From the NCBI RefSeq assembly GCF_002831665.1, contig NZ_CP025118.1:496001-560000 (forward strand): 64,000 bases of DNA. Reading direction: 5' to 3'. This document shows, piece after piece, positions 36,204 through 44,955 of the stretch (positions are counted from its first letter, which is position 1; every line of letters starts with the position of its first letter). The notes below the pieces were generated by a model. That model was not told the origin of the DNA. It searched no databases and was given only the letters and a program-made list of their open reading frames with translations. The stretch comes from Lacinutrix sp. Bg11-31 (GTDB lineage Bacteria; Bacteroidota; Bacteroidia; Flavobacteriales; Flavobacteriaceae). The position numbers and the translations under genes are program-made.

Positions 36204-36875
36204 TTACAGTAGATTAATAAATTGTTTAACACCTTTGGTTGCAGTGGCTTCTATAACGGTTAAGTTTTTAGAATCACCAATAGAAGGATTCGGATCTATA
36301 AAATAAGTAGCAGTATTTTCTGGTACATAATGCATTAAGCTAGCAGCAGGATACACTTGCATAGAGGTGCCGATAATAAGTAAAACATCTGCTGTGTTAC
36401 ATATTTCTACCGCTTTATCAATCATTGGTACAGCTTCACCAAACCAAACAATATGCGGTCGCAATTGGTGTCCGTTTTCGTCTAAATCACCAAGATTTAA
36501 ATCGGCAGTCCAAGGTTTTACTACGGCTTCATTTTTAATAGAACGCACTTTTAATAATTCGCCATGTAAATGATACACGTTACTACTACCTACACGTTCG
36601 TGTAAATCGTCTACATTTTGAGTGATAATAGTTACTTTGTAAGTACTTTCTAAAGCTGCTAAATCAAAATGTGCGGCATTCGGTTTAACCGTTAATAATT
36701 GTCTTCTACGTTGGTTATAGAAATCGAAAACTAATTCAGGATTAGCCTTAAAACCTTCGGGAGAAGCAACGTCCATAACGTTATGTCCTTCCCAAAGCCC
36801 ATTTGCGTCTCTAAAGGTTTTAAGTCCGCTTTCGGCACTCATTCCAGCTCCTGTAAGTGCAACAATGTGTTTCAT
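36204..36875 (-). CDS. cobB: NAD-dependent protein deacylase, sirtuin family
   Basis: Removes acetyl or longer acyl groups from lysines using NAD+, giving O-acyl-ADP-ribose and nicotinamide. Signatures: GAGMSAESGLKTFRD (about 8-22), TQNVDDLHERVG (about 95-106), the catalytic His in YHLHGEL, and IGTSMQVYPAA. Odd point: the small-domain zinc Cys pairs (CxxC...CxxC) are absent; the only Cys is in EICNTAD. 223 residues. So this is a zinc-less sirtuin, a variant found in part of the family (family knowledge). First gene of the pair with DUF4421. Confidence 0.92.
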   Translation of the reverse strand: MKHIVALTGAGMSAESGLKTFRDANGLWEGHNVMDVASPEGFKANPELVFDFYNQRRRQLLTVKPNAAHFDLAALESTYKVTIITQNVDDLHERVGSSNVYHLHGELLKVRSIKNEAVVKPWTADLNLGDLDENGHQLRPHIVWFGEAVPMIDKAVEICNTADVLLIIGTSMQVYPAASLMHYVPENTATYFIDPNPSIGDSKNLTVIEATATKGVKQFINLL

Positions 36876-37008
36876 GTATTTGTTTTTATTGTTTTTTTAT
36901 GATCACATGTTGTTTGCTAATCATCATATTTTTTGGTTAAACCTCTTAAGGCTTGTTTTAGTTTAATAAAGTCTTAAAGCTATAAAGTTAGTATTATTTC
37001 TTTTATGG

Positions 37009-37039
37009 TTGGCAGACTTATGATTAATCTGTAATTTTG
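37009..37039 (+). promoter_or_regulatory. Promoter of the CHRD lipoprotein gene
   Basis: -33 TTG at 37009-37011, 20-base spacer, -7 element taattttg (37032-37039) matching TAnnTTTG. Start of transcription near 37046, giving a leader of about 30 bases before the ATG at 37078. Confidence 0.65.
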
Positions 37040-37077
37040 TTTAGCTATTAAAACAATAATTAAAACCTAATCAATAA

Positions 37078-37902
37078 ATGAAAACATTTTTTAAAGTCTT
37101 TGTATTGTTACCATTAGTATTATTATCTAGTTGTAGATCGGACGATGCAGAAACAGACCAAGTAACAGATTTAGAATCTAAAACATATATATTGAACCCA
37201 GTTGGTAACTCTGAAATTTCTGGTTCAGTTCGTTTTATTAAAAATTCTAATTTTACATTAAGTATTGAATTAAATATGATAGGTACTATTGATAACGATT
37301 ATCATTCTGCCTTTTTATATATGGACAATGCTGCTAACGATGGAGAAGTTATTGCTTTAACTTTAGATACTGTAGTTGGAGAAACGGGAATGAGTACAAC
37401 TGTTTTCACCAAATTGGATGACGATACACCAATCTCTTATGAAGAATTATTAAATTTCGATGGCTATATTGAGATTAAGTCTAACGATGTAAATTTAAAT
37501 ACTCCAAAAGCAAATGGAGATATTGGACAAAACGAATTAACAAGCGATCAAGTAACTTACGATTTAGAAGAGCGCGATTTAACAGATGCTTCAGGTACAA
37601 TTACTTTTAAAAAGCGATTAAATGGTGAAGCTTTAGCTATTTTTAATTTAGAAGGAACTCCTGCTAGTGGCATGCTTCCTGCTCATATTCATGCAAATGA
37701 TGCAGCAACAGGAGGACCAATTCTTTTTACTTTTAAAATGGTAAATGGTACAACAGGCTCTAGTCATACAAACATAGAAATGCTTGACGATGGGACTCCT
37801 TTTGTGTACAACGATGTTTTAACAGTAAACGGTTATGTAAATGTTCATTTTGAAAATGACCTTTCACTTTTAATTGCACAAGGCAACATAGGAAGTAACT
37901 AA
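37078..37902 (+). CDS. Lipoprotein with two CHRD-like domains
   Basis: 274 residues. Lipobox LLSSCRSDDAETD with the acidic stretch after Cys expected of a surface lipoprotein export signal. Two repeats of about 115 residues: the first (about 35-145) ends NTPKANGDIGQNELT, the second (about 150-274) carries LPAHIHAND, TGGPILFTFKMV, VYNDVLTVNGYVNVHF and LIAQGNIGSN, the CHRD (chordin-like) pattern. The first copy has lost the His-x-His. Function of bacterial CHRD proteins is unknown. Monocistronic with own promoter and terminator. Confidence 0.83.
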   Translation: MKTFFKVFVLLPLVLLSSCRSDDAETDQVTDLESKTYILNPVGNSEISGSVRFIKNSNFTLSIELNMIGTIDNDYHSAFLYMDNAANDGEVIALTLDTVVGETGMSTTVFTKLDDDTPISYEELLNFDGYIEIKSNDVNLNTPKANGDIGQNELTSDQVTYDLEERDLTDASGTITFKKRLNGEALAIFNLEGTPASGMLPAHIHANDAATGGPILFTFKMVNGTTGSSHTNIEMLDDGTPFVYNDVLTVNGYVNVHFENDLSLLIAQGNIGSN

Positions 37903-37922
37903 ACAAAAAAAATATAGATTTT

Positions 37923-37952
37923 AAAAACCTGATGCATTTGTATCAGGTTTTT
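37923..37952 (+). terminator. Terminator after the CHRD gene
   Basis: Stem 37923-37933 with 37942-37952 (core acctgat/atcaggt), eight-base loop, then a T run before the trmH start at 37966. Confidence 0.8.
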
Positions 37953-37965
37953 TTATTTTTACATT

Positions 37966-38622
37966 ATGATTGATATTAAACTTATAGAACATCTCGAAAC
38001 CTATCTTACAGAAAACAGATTAGAACGTTTTCATAAAGTCTTAGAAGGCCGCACAAAACACTTTACAGTGGCAACAGAAGATGTTTACCAATTACATAAC
38101 ACAAGTGCTGTAATACGTAGTTGCGATGTATTTGGCATACAGGAAGTTAGTATAGTAGAGGAAACAAATACCAAGCGTATAGATAGAGAAATTGCAATGG
38201 GAGCCCAAAAATGGGTAGATTTAAATAGATACCAATCTGTAAAAGAATGTATTAAAGATTTAAAAGATAATGGTTACCAAATTGTGGCAACAACACCACA
38301 TACAGACGATTGTGAGTTGCACGATTTTGATGTAACTAAGAAGTCTTGTTTTTTCTTCGGAAGGGAAACTGAAGGACTATCTGAAGCCGTTTTAAAAGAA
38401 GCAGATGTTTTTATGAAAATCCCGATGGTAGGTTTTACAGAGAGTTTAAATATTTCGGTTTCTGCTGCAATAACACTGCAACACGTGACTACAAAGTTGA
38501 AAAAAACAGATATTAATTGGCAATTAACTGAAGAAGAAAAACTAGAAAAACGTCTCGATTGGTGTAAAAAAACGATTAAAAGTTATTCAGAAATTATTGA
38601 GCGCTATTATGAGAAGGAATAG
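37966..38622 (+). CDS. trmH: tRNA (guanosine-2'-O-)-methyltransferase TrmH
   Basis: SpoU/SPOUT-family methyltransferase, expected to form Gm18 in tRNA with SAM. N-terminal RLERFHKVLEGRTKHFTVATE (part of TrmH-specific N-domain), then motif 1 NTSAVIRSCDVFG, motif 2 FFGRETEGLS and motif 3 IPMVGFTESLNISVSAAI, which forms the knot. 218 residues, C-terminal helical RLDWCKKTIKSYSEI tail as in TrmH. The start is 14 bases past the CHRD terminator, so its own promoter is unclear; read-through is possible. Confidence 0.9.
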   Translation: MIDIKLIEHLETYLTENRLERFHKVLEGRTKHFTVATEDVYQLHNTSAVIRSCDVFGIQEVSIVEETNTKRIDREIAMGAQKWVDLNRYQSVKECIKDLKDNGYQIVATTPHTDDCELHDFDVTKKSCFFFGRETEGLSEAVLKEADVFMKIPMVGFTESLNISVSAAITLQHVTTKLKKTDINWQLTEEEKLEKRLDWCKKTIKSYSEIIERYYEKE

Positions 38623-38664
38623 TTTTTAGTACGCACTAGTCTCAGTGAAATAGAACACAAAATA

Positions 38665-38700
38665 AAAAGCCTCAAAAATCTTAGATTTTTTGAGGCTTTT
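38665..38700. terminator. Bidirectional terminator between trmH and the CarboxypepD-like gene
   Basis: Stem of about 16 bp (38665-38680 with 38684-38700), core gcctcaaaaa/tttttgaggc, three-base loop and A/T-rich flanks. Confidence 0.8.
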
Positions 38701-38726
38701 ATATTGTATAGTGTGACTAAAACTAA

Positions 38727-39518
38727 TTAACCACGTTTTCTATCACGGCTTAATACCTTATATTCTTCATAGCATTGGCTAATGGCGTCTAGCATTTGAA
38801 GATCGTTTGCTTTATTTATAAAATCTTTAGAGTAATTACATTGCGATACAATTTCGTCTAAATCTACTTTAGTCAATTGTAATAAAACCATTAATGTTTC
38901 TCTATCGAAACGAGACGCTAAAAGATTTCTAATCTCGTCGTCTTTTTTCATCTGTTTAAGCTTCTTCAATTCTGTGCCTTTTCTACTAAATGTGTTGTAG
39001 AGAAAATCTAACGGATTAAAAATAGAGCCTAAAACCTTGCTAATAGTATTTGGTGATTTGTTATTTCCTGCTTCGTAGCCTGTTCTTAAACCAGAGATGC
39101 TATAACGGTAATTAGTATTTACTTGTACTTGCTTAATATCTAATTCTAAGTAACCTGTAAGCTGTAATTCGTTTACAACAATCTCTTCTAAGGCAAGTGC
39201 TAGTTCTGTTAAGGTAATTTTAGAACTTCCAAATTTTAACCAATCGTTAGTTACACGAACTTTAATAGATTTATAACCAATATAAGTAAGGTGTAATGTG
39301 TCGTTTACTTTTGCTTTAAGTTTAAACTCTCCTTTATCGTTAGTAGATGTACCAATTACCTGATTAAGGTTTACAATGTTTACATTGTCTATTGGACCAT
39401 TAGTTTGAGAGTCTATTATAACACCTTCAACAGCCTCTTTCTTATCTGCTTCCTCTACCTGAGCAAATGCGAATGATGAGCTAATAATTAAAAAAAGTAA
39501 GGCTATAAAGTGTTTCAT
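38727..39518 (-). CDS. Exported protein with CarboxypepD_reg-like domain
   Basis: Start at MKHFIALLFLI (39516-39518), signal ending SFAFAQ; the in-frame extension to 39551 would hide the signal. About residues 25-110 form a carboxypeptidase-regulatory-like beta-sandwich (GVIIDSQTNGPIDNVNIV, NDKGEFKLKAKVNDTLHLTYIG in parts, GYKSIKV), usually found at the N-terminus of SusC-type receptors. The rest (about 155 residues) is helical, basic and unassigned (KGTELKKLKQMKKDDE). No barrel follows, so it is a stand-alone envelope protein. 263 residues. Confidence 0.82.
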   Translation of the reverse strand: MKHFIALLFLIISSSFAFAQVEEADKKEAVEGVIIDSQTNGPIDNVNIVNLNQVIGTSTNDKGEFKLKAKVNDTLHLTYIGYKSIKVRVTNDWLKFGSSKITLTELALALEEIVVNELQLTGYLELDIKQVQVNTNYRYSISGLRTGYEAGNNKSPNTISKVLGSIFNPLDFLYNTFSRKGTELKKLKQMKKDDEIRNLLASRFDRETLMVLLQLTKVDLDEIVSQCNYSKDFINKANDLQMLDAISQCYEEYKVLSRDRKRG

Positions 39519-39683
39519 GTTTGTTTTGTAAGGCATAAAAGTACTAAACAAAAAGCTAATTATGTATTATTTAGCCAATGTTTGAGTAAATATTAACATA
39601 TATAATACCAGTTTTGTTCTTTAAAAGAGATTATTAATTAATAATATATTATATTTTGCTTTATGATTAATTTTTATAGTAAA

Positions 39684-42620
39684 ATGAATAAGGCTAGCTA
39701 TATATTATTGAGTGTTCTTTTGTTTTTTTCTATAGAAGGAAACGCACAAAACGAAGCTGCTATTTGGTATTTTGGAGGAAACGCAGGATTAGATTTTAAT
39801 TCTGGAACTCCAGTTGTGTTAACAGATGGGCAATTGAGTACAAGCGAAGGTTGTTCTACAATTAGCGATACTAATGGCAATCTTTTATTTTATACAGATG
39901 GTATTTCTGTTTGGGATAAAAACCACAACGTTATGCCTAATGGTGTTGGTTTATTAGGAGATCCATCTAGTACGCAATCAGGAATAATTGTACCTAAACC
40001 AAACGATACTTCTGTTTATTATATTTTTACTGTAGATGATATAGGTGGAGCAAATGGTTTACGTTATTCTGAAGTAGATTTAACACTAAACAATGGAGAT
40101 GGAGATATTACTTCGAATAAGAACATTCTGTTAAGTGTTCCAACTGCAGAGAAGATTTCGGCTGTAGAGCATGCCAATCAAACAGATATTTGGGTCGTTA
40201 GCCATTCTTGGGAAAGTCAAGATTTTATAGCTTATAAAGTAACTCCTAGTGGAGTAACTATGGCTCCAGTAGTCTCTTCTGTTGGTTATGTTTATGACTC
40301 TCCAGATATTGAACAAACTATAGGTTATCTAAAAATGTCGCCAGACGCTTCAAAATTAGCGTTATCGGTTTATGGAACAGGTAGTAGAGTAGAGATTTTC
40401 GACTTCAATAGTGCTACAGGTATTGTGTCTAATCCTATTACACTTGTAGATCCAGTATTTGCAAATTCTGGTGGAGGAACTTATGGCGTTGAGTTTTCTC
40501 CAAACAGTAATCTTTTATACATTTCAGAGTTGTTATATGGTATTAATTTATCTAAAGTGTACCAGTTCGATTTGAGCACTTATACTCTTGCCAGCATAAC
40601 AACTTCGCAGCAAACATTATATCAAGGCAGCGATTTTATTGGAGCAATACAATTAGCTATCGATGGAAAAATATACTTGACAAACGAGGATAAAATATTT
40701 TTAGATATTATTGAAGAACCAAATGTTGTTGGCACAGGAGCTAATTATATTAATAGAGGTTTAGAATTAAATGGAAGGACTTGCTATTTAGGTTTGCCAC
40801 CATTTATTCAGTCTTATTTTAATGTGCAGTTTAATGTTGAAAATACTTGTCTAGGTGATACAACAACGTTCTCATTAGAAACTTCTACCACAGATACAAT
40901 TAATTCAATACTTTGGGATTTTGGAGATGGAAACACCTCTAATTTAGTGAGTCCTACGCATACTTATACTGCTGCTGGTACTTACAATGTGTCTGCTGTT
41001 ATAGACACAAGTATTTCATCAAGAACTGTTGCTAACACAGTTATAATTAGTGAAATACCAGTTGCTAATATTGTGAGTGATTATATACTATGCGATGATG
41101 TAAGTAACGATGAGTTTGCAGCGTTTAATCTACCTGCTAAATCTAACGAAATCTTCGGAAGTCAGTCTCAAACGCAATATAATGTGTCTTATTTTTTGTC
41201 TGAGCAAGATGCTATAAATCATCAAAATATATTAGATAATTTATATACAAATACAGTAATGCCTCAAGAAATTTTTGCAAAGATTTATAATTCTCAAAAT
41301 AGCGATTGTTACGATATTACTACTTTTAACCTTATAGTTAGTAAACAACCAATAGCTAATCCTGTTACAAATTCTGTTTTTTGTGATGGTGTAGAAAATG
41401 ATAATTCTGAACTTGTTAATTTAACAAGTTTTAATTCAGAAATTCTTCAAAATCAAGATTCGTCAGGTTTTAATATTACTTACCATTTGAATGCTAATGA
41501 TGCACAAAATGGAACGAATAGTTTGTCTAATAGTTTTCAAACACAAAGCAATCCTCAGACAATTCATGTTCGTATAGAGAACAGTAGTAATTCATTATGT
41601 TTCGATACTAATAGTTTTAATATTATTATAGATGGACAAATTATCGCTTATCAACCAAATAACATGTATTTATGCGATGATTTAAATGATGGAACAGAGG
41701 CATTTAACCTTTCTCAATTAAATGATGAAGTAATAAACAATCAAGCAGGTAGTTTTATAGTTACTTATTACTTAAACCAAGCTGATGCAGATTTAAATGA
41801 AAACCAGTTGCAACTTCCATATAATAATGTAAGTTCTACTGAAACTATTTATGCAAGAATTGAAAAAGCAAATAACAGTAATTGTTATGATGTTACTAGC
41901 TTTATAATAGGTGTTTTGGATAAACCAGTAGTTAATCTAGAAACTAGATATTTTATATGTGTTGGTGAAACGTTAACTATAGAAGCCGAAACAGGTTTCA
42001 ATACTTATTTATGGAGTACTAATGAAACAACTTCATCAATAACAATTAGCGAAGCTGGAAATTATAGTTTAACAGTCTCTACAGTATATCCGTCTGTTCA
42101 AGAAAGCTGCAGTGCAACGCATAATTTTACTGTTATAGCTTCAGACGAAGCAGTTATAGAAACTATAAATATTCAAGATTGGACTGCTAATAATAATGTA
42201 ATTTCTGTTATAGCGAATGGAATAGGAACATACGAATATTCAATAGATAATATTACTTTTCAAGACAGTCCAGTTTTTACTGGATTGGGAGTAGGAGAGT
42301 ATACTGTTTATGTAAGAGATAAAAATAACTGTGGTGTAATAGCAGAAACAGTTTACTTATTATATTATCCATATTACTTTACTCCAAATGGAGATACAGT
42401 TCACGATTTTTGGCAAATATATGCCTCTAATACTGATCCTGATTTAGAGATATTAATATACGATAGGTTTGGTAAATTATTAAAAATACTTAACCCTTTA
42501 GGTCGAGGTTGGGACGGAACATATAATGGTAAAAATATGCCAACATCAGACTATTGGTTTGTAGTTAAACGTCCAAATAACGAGCAGATTTATAAAGGTC
42601 ATTTTACATTAAAACGATAA
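39684..42620 (+). CDS. Large secreted PKD protein with type B type IX sorting domain
   Basis: About 978 residues. Signal peptide ends SIEGNAQ. N-terminal half is a WD/propeller-like region (IWYFGGNAGLDFNSGTPVV, LGDPSSTQSGIIVPKP). A PKD domain follows near 410-460 (LWDFGDGNTSNLVSPTHTY), then four repeats of about 95 residues each with a CDD/CDG motif (ILCDDVSNDEFAAFNL, FCDGVENDNSELVNL, LCDDLNDGTEAFNLSQ). The C-terminus YYFTPNGDTVHDFW to YKGHFTLKR is the gliding-motility-type (type B) sorting signal, so the protein is exported by the type IX system to the cell surface. I use the ATG at 39684; the one at 39663 sits almost on the promoter-like atattttg. Confidence 0.9.
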   Translation: MNKASYILLSVLLFFSIEGNAQNEAAIWYFGGNAGLDFNSGTPVVLTDGQLSTSEGCSTISDTNGNLLFYTDGISVWDKNHNVMPNGVGLLGDPSSTQSGIIVPKPNDTSVYYIFTVDDIGGANGLRYSEVDLTLNNGDGDITSNKNILLSVPTAEKISAVEHANQTDIWVVSHSWESQDFIAYKVTPSGVTMAPVVSSVGYVYDSPDIEQTIGYLKMSPDASKLALSVYGTGSRVEIFDFNSATGIVSNPITLVDPVFANSGGGTYGVEFSPNSNLLYISELLYGINLSKVYQFDLSTYTLASITTSQQTLYQGSDFIGAIQLAIDGKIYLTNEDKIFLDIIEEPNVVGTGANYINRGLELNGRTCYLGLPPFIQSYFNVQFNVENTCLGDTTTFSLETSTTDTINSILWDFGDGNTSNLVSPTHTYTAAGTYNVSAVIDTSISSRTVANTVIISEIPVANIVSDYILCDDVSNDEFAAFNLPAKSNEIFGSQSQTQYNVSYFLSEQDAINHQNILDNLYTNTVMPQEIFAKIYNSQNSDCYDITTFNLIVSKQPIANPVTNSVFCDGVENDNSELVNLTSFNSEILQNQDSSGFNITYHLNANDAQNGTNSLSNSFQTQSNPQTIHVRIENSSNSLCFDTNSFNIIIDGQIIAYQPNNMYLCDDLNDGTEAFNLSQLNDEVINNQAGSFIVTYYLNQADADLNENQLQLPYNNVSSTETIYARIEKANNSNCYDVTSFIIGVLDKPVVNLETRYFICVGETLTIEAETGFNTYLWSTNETTSSITISEAGNYSLTVSTVYPSVQESCSATHNFTVIASDEAVIETINIQDWTANNNVISVIANGIGTYEYSIDNITFQDSPVFTGLGVGEYTVYVRDKNNCGVIAETVYLLYYPYYFTPNGDTVHDFWQIYASNTDPDLEILIYDRFGKLLKILNPLGRGWDGTYNGKNMPTSDYWFVVKRPNNEQIYKGHFTLKR

Positions 42621-42623
42621 AAA

Positions 42624-42652
42624 AAATCCCAAACCGTAAAGATTTGGGATTT
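42624..42652. terminator. Bidirectional terminator between the PKD protein and the DEAD-box gene
   Basis: Stem aaatcccaaa (42624-42633) with tttgggattt (42643-42652), nine-base loop, preceded by an A run and followed by T-rich sequence. Confidence 0.75.
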
Positions 42653-42676
42653 ATATATATACTATTTTCTTCTAGT

Positions 42677-44557
42677 TTAATCTTTTCTTCTAGAACGTCC
42701 AGATCTTGAGTGCGTAGTTTTAAATTCGCCTTTATCTCTATCTCCACCATCACTTCTTCTAGAACGAGCTGGAGAGTCGTCGCTTCCACGTCTTCTGTCT
42801 CCAGAACCTTCGCTGCGTCTTCTGTCTCCACCACCACTTGAGCGTCTGTCTCCACCGCCAGATCTTCTTCTGTCTCCACCAGATCCACCTTCACGACGTC
42901 TTCCGCCTCCACCAGATCCACCAGATCCTCCACGTCCACGTCCACCGCGACTTGGTTTATCTTCAGTGATTTCAACGTTTACAAAACGACCTTCATGCTT
43001 ATAATCTGTAAAGAAAGCTAATACTTTCTCTTGGTGTTCTTTTTCTGTGTTAAAGAAAGAGAACGTGTCTTTACAATCTACTTTAAAGACATCGTCACGA
43101 CCTAAGTCTAACACTTCTTTTAAGAAATCTTTTAATTTCATCCAATCGAAACCATCTTTCTCACCAACGTTTATAAAGTAACGTGCTGCGCTTCCGCTAG
43201 ATTCACGACCACTATCGCGACCAGAATCTCCAGCTGCAACGTTTAAGTTTTTCGATTTTTGGTAATAATTAAAGAAACGTGTAAATTCTACAGAGAAGAA
43301 TTTTTTAATAAGCTCTTCTTTTGAAGTCTCTTCAAACAGTGCATTAATATCTTCTAAGTATTTATCAATCTCATGATTGATTTCTGTATTGTGTATTTTA
43401 TTTGCTAAAGACATTAATTGTACTTCGCAAATAGCCATTCCGTTAGGAATTTCTTTTAATTCAAATTTCTTATTAATAATACGTTCGATACTTTTTAATC
43501 TACGTACTTCACTTTTAGAAACAATAACCATAGAAACACCAGTTTTTCCAGCACGACCAGTTCTACCAGAACGGTGTGTGTAGGTTTCTATTTCATCACT
43601 TAATTGATAATTAATTACGTGAGTAATATCGTCTACATCAATACCACGTGCAGCAACATCTGTTGCAACAAGCATTTGTATTTGACGCGATCTAAATTGC
43701 TTCATCACAATATCACGTTGATTTTGAGATAAATCACCATGTAAAGCTCCTGCACTGTAACCATCTTCAATTAAGTTTTCTGCTACTTTTTGTGTATCAC
43801 GTTTTGTTCTACAAAATATTACTGAAAATATCTCTGGATTAGCATCTGCTAAACGTTTTAAAGCTTGGTAACGATCGCGAGCGTTTACCATATAGTATTC
43901 GTGCGATACTGTATCTGTACTCTGGTTTTTATGACCTACAGTAATTTCCTGAGGCTCATTCATGAATTTTTTTGCAATAGTTGCCACTTCTCTTGGCATA
44001 GTTGCAGAAAATAACCATGTGTTTTTCTCGTCTGGTGTTCCAGAAAGGATATCTGTAATATCTTCCTTGAAACCCATGTTTAACATCTCATCAGCTTCAT
44101 CTAAAACCGCATATTGGATTTTAGTAATATCAACTAATCTACGCTTAATCATATCTTTCATACGACCAGGAGTAGCTACAATTACTTGTGCGCCACGCTT
44201 TACTTCTCTTGCTTGGTCTGTAATGCTTGATCCACCATATATGGCAACCACGTTTAAACCTTTGCAATATTTACCGTAAGCTTTCATTTCGTTTGCAATT
44301 TGCAAACAAAGTTCACGAGTAGGAGATAGTATTAAACCTTGTGTTGTACGACTATCAATATCAATTTTTTGCAACATTGGAAAACCAAATGCAGCTGTTT
44401 TTCCAGTTCCAGTTTGCGCTAAGGCTACTAAATCTGTTTCTTCGTTTAATAATATTGGGATTGCTTTTTCTTGTACTTCAGATGGTGTTTCGAAACCTAA
44501 ATCTGTAATACCTTTTAAAAGATCTTCGTTTAGACCTAATTCTTGGAATGTGCTCAT
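42677..44557 (-). CDS. DEAD-box RNA helicase with RGG-type tail
   Basis: 626 residues. Helicase core with Q-motif region, AQTGTGKTAAF (motif I), VLDEADEML (DEAD, motif II), FSATMP (III), then the second domain with ATDVAARGIDVDD (V) and HRSGRTGRAG (VI). At about 465-540 a DbpA/CsdA-type RNA-binding domain (RYFINVGEKDGFDWMKLKDF) is followed by a low-complexity Arg/Gly/Ser tail (about 540-626) such as GGRGRGGSGG and GGDRRRSGGG. Likely an RNA chaperone in ribosome assembly or cold response, as for CsdA/DeaD. The antisense strand of the tail gives a spurious acidic ORF. Preceded by a 137-base leader with a small ORF. Confidence 0.93.
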   Translation of the reverse strand: MSTFQELGLNEDLLKGITDLGFETPSEVQEKAIPILLNEETDLVALAQTGTGKTAAFGFPMLQKIDIDSRTTQGLILSPTRELCLQIANEMKAYGKYCKGLNVVAIYGGSSITDQAREVKRGAQVIVATPGRMKDMIKRRLVDITKIQYAVLDEADEMLNMGFKEDITDILSGTPDEKNTWLFSATMPREVATIAKKFMNEPQEITVGHKNQSTDTVSHEYYMVNARDRYQALKRLADANPEIFSVIFCRTKRDTQKVAENLIEDGYSAGALHGDLSQNQRDIVMKQFRSRQIQMLVATDVAARGIDVDDITHVINYQLSDEIETYTHRSGRTGRAGKTGVSMVIVSKSEVRRLKSIERIINKKFELKEIPNGMAICEVQLMSLANKIHNTEINHEIDKYLEDINALFEETSKEELIKKFFSVEFTRFFNYYQKSKNLNVAAGDSGRDSGRESSGSAARYFINVGEKDGFDWMKLKDFLKEVLDLGRDDVFKVDCKDTFSFFNTEKEHQEKVLAFFTDYKHEGRFVNVEITEDKPSRGGRGRGGSGGSGGGGRRREGGSGGDRRRSGGGDRRSSGGGDRRRSEGSGDRRRGSDDSPARSRRSDGGDRDKGEFKTTHSRSGRSRRKD

Positions 44558-44636
44558 TCTTATTTTATGTATTTCAATGTCAAACTATTTTGGTGTTACG
44601 AATAGAAGTGCATTGAACATACTTAACCTAAAACTT

Positions 44637-44675
44637 CTAGTAACACATCCTCACTCTGAGGAGTAATAAACGCAT
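44637..44675 (-). CDS. Possible 12-codon leader peptide (MRLLLLRVRMCY)
   Basis: A short ORF in the leader of the DEAD-box gene, starting about 12 bases after the predicted transcription start. It encodes four consecutive Leu (TTA TTA CTC CTC), two Arg and ends in TAG. The start codon lies inside a 16-base palindrome, aaacgcatatgcgttt (44668-44683), which could hide the start. A short inverted pair (cctcac/gtgagg-like, about 44648-44662) covers the Leu codons. A run of one amino acid in a leader is the usual mark of ribosome-stalling attenuation, though finding it before a helicase gene would be unusual. Could be chance. Confidence 0.4.
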   Translation of the reverse strand: MRLLLLRVRMCY

Positions 44676-44693
44676 ATGCGTTTTTTCAAGGTG

Positions 44694-44723
44694 CAAAGGT
44701 ACGTAATTATTTAGGATATTCAA
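44694..44723 (-). promoter_or_regulatory. Promoter of the DEAD-box helicase transcript
   Basis: On the minus strand, tacctttg (44701 down to 44694) matches the TAnnTTTG -7 element, with TTG at 44723-44721 as the -33 element 19 bases upstream. Transcription would start near 44687, leaving a leader of about 130 bases before the helicase ATG. Confidence 0.65.
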
Positions 44724-44851
44724 TTTTTATAATTTTAAGTGCTATTTAATAGCCGTAAGCCTTTTAAAAACTACAGTTTTGTTTTTAGTAAATTATTATT
44801 TAATATTAATTTATTCTGGATTTCTATATAAAGTAAATAATAAATAATTTC

Positions 44852-44950
44852 TATAATACGCGGAATGTATTTTGTTGTTTAATTTTCCGCGTATTATAAT
44901 TCTATAGTACGCTATAATTATTATATTTGGTGAGATTCCGCGTAATATAA
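44852..44950 (+). promoter_or_regulatory. Three copies of a ttccgcgta-type operator around the ATPase promoter
   Basis: A perfect 14-bp inverted repeat, tataatacgcggaa (44852-44865) and its complement (44885-44898), followed by a third copy ttccgcgtaatataat (44936-44951), which lies just past the -7 element. A site ahead of and a site just behind the promoter would suit a repressor that binds both. The spacing and copies look like an autoregulatory operator or an insertion end. Confidence 0.55.
44922..44929 (+). promoter_or_regulatory. -7 promoter element (tatatttg) for the ATPase gene
   Basis: tatatttg matches TAnnTTTG and sits 27 bases before the ATG at 44956. No clear -33 TTG is seen; the region upstream is filled by the inverted repeat. 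Confidence 0.5.
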
Positions 44951-44955
44951 TAGAT

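Noticed and set aside
42604..42975. Acidic ORF on the minus strand opposite the DEAD-box gene's Arg/Gly tail
   Set aside because: It overlaps the helicase CDS in another frame and its Val/Asp/Glu repeats merely mirror the GC-rich repeat codons of the RGG tail.
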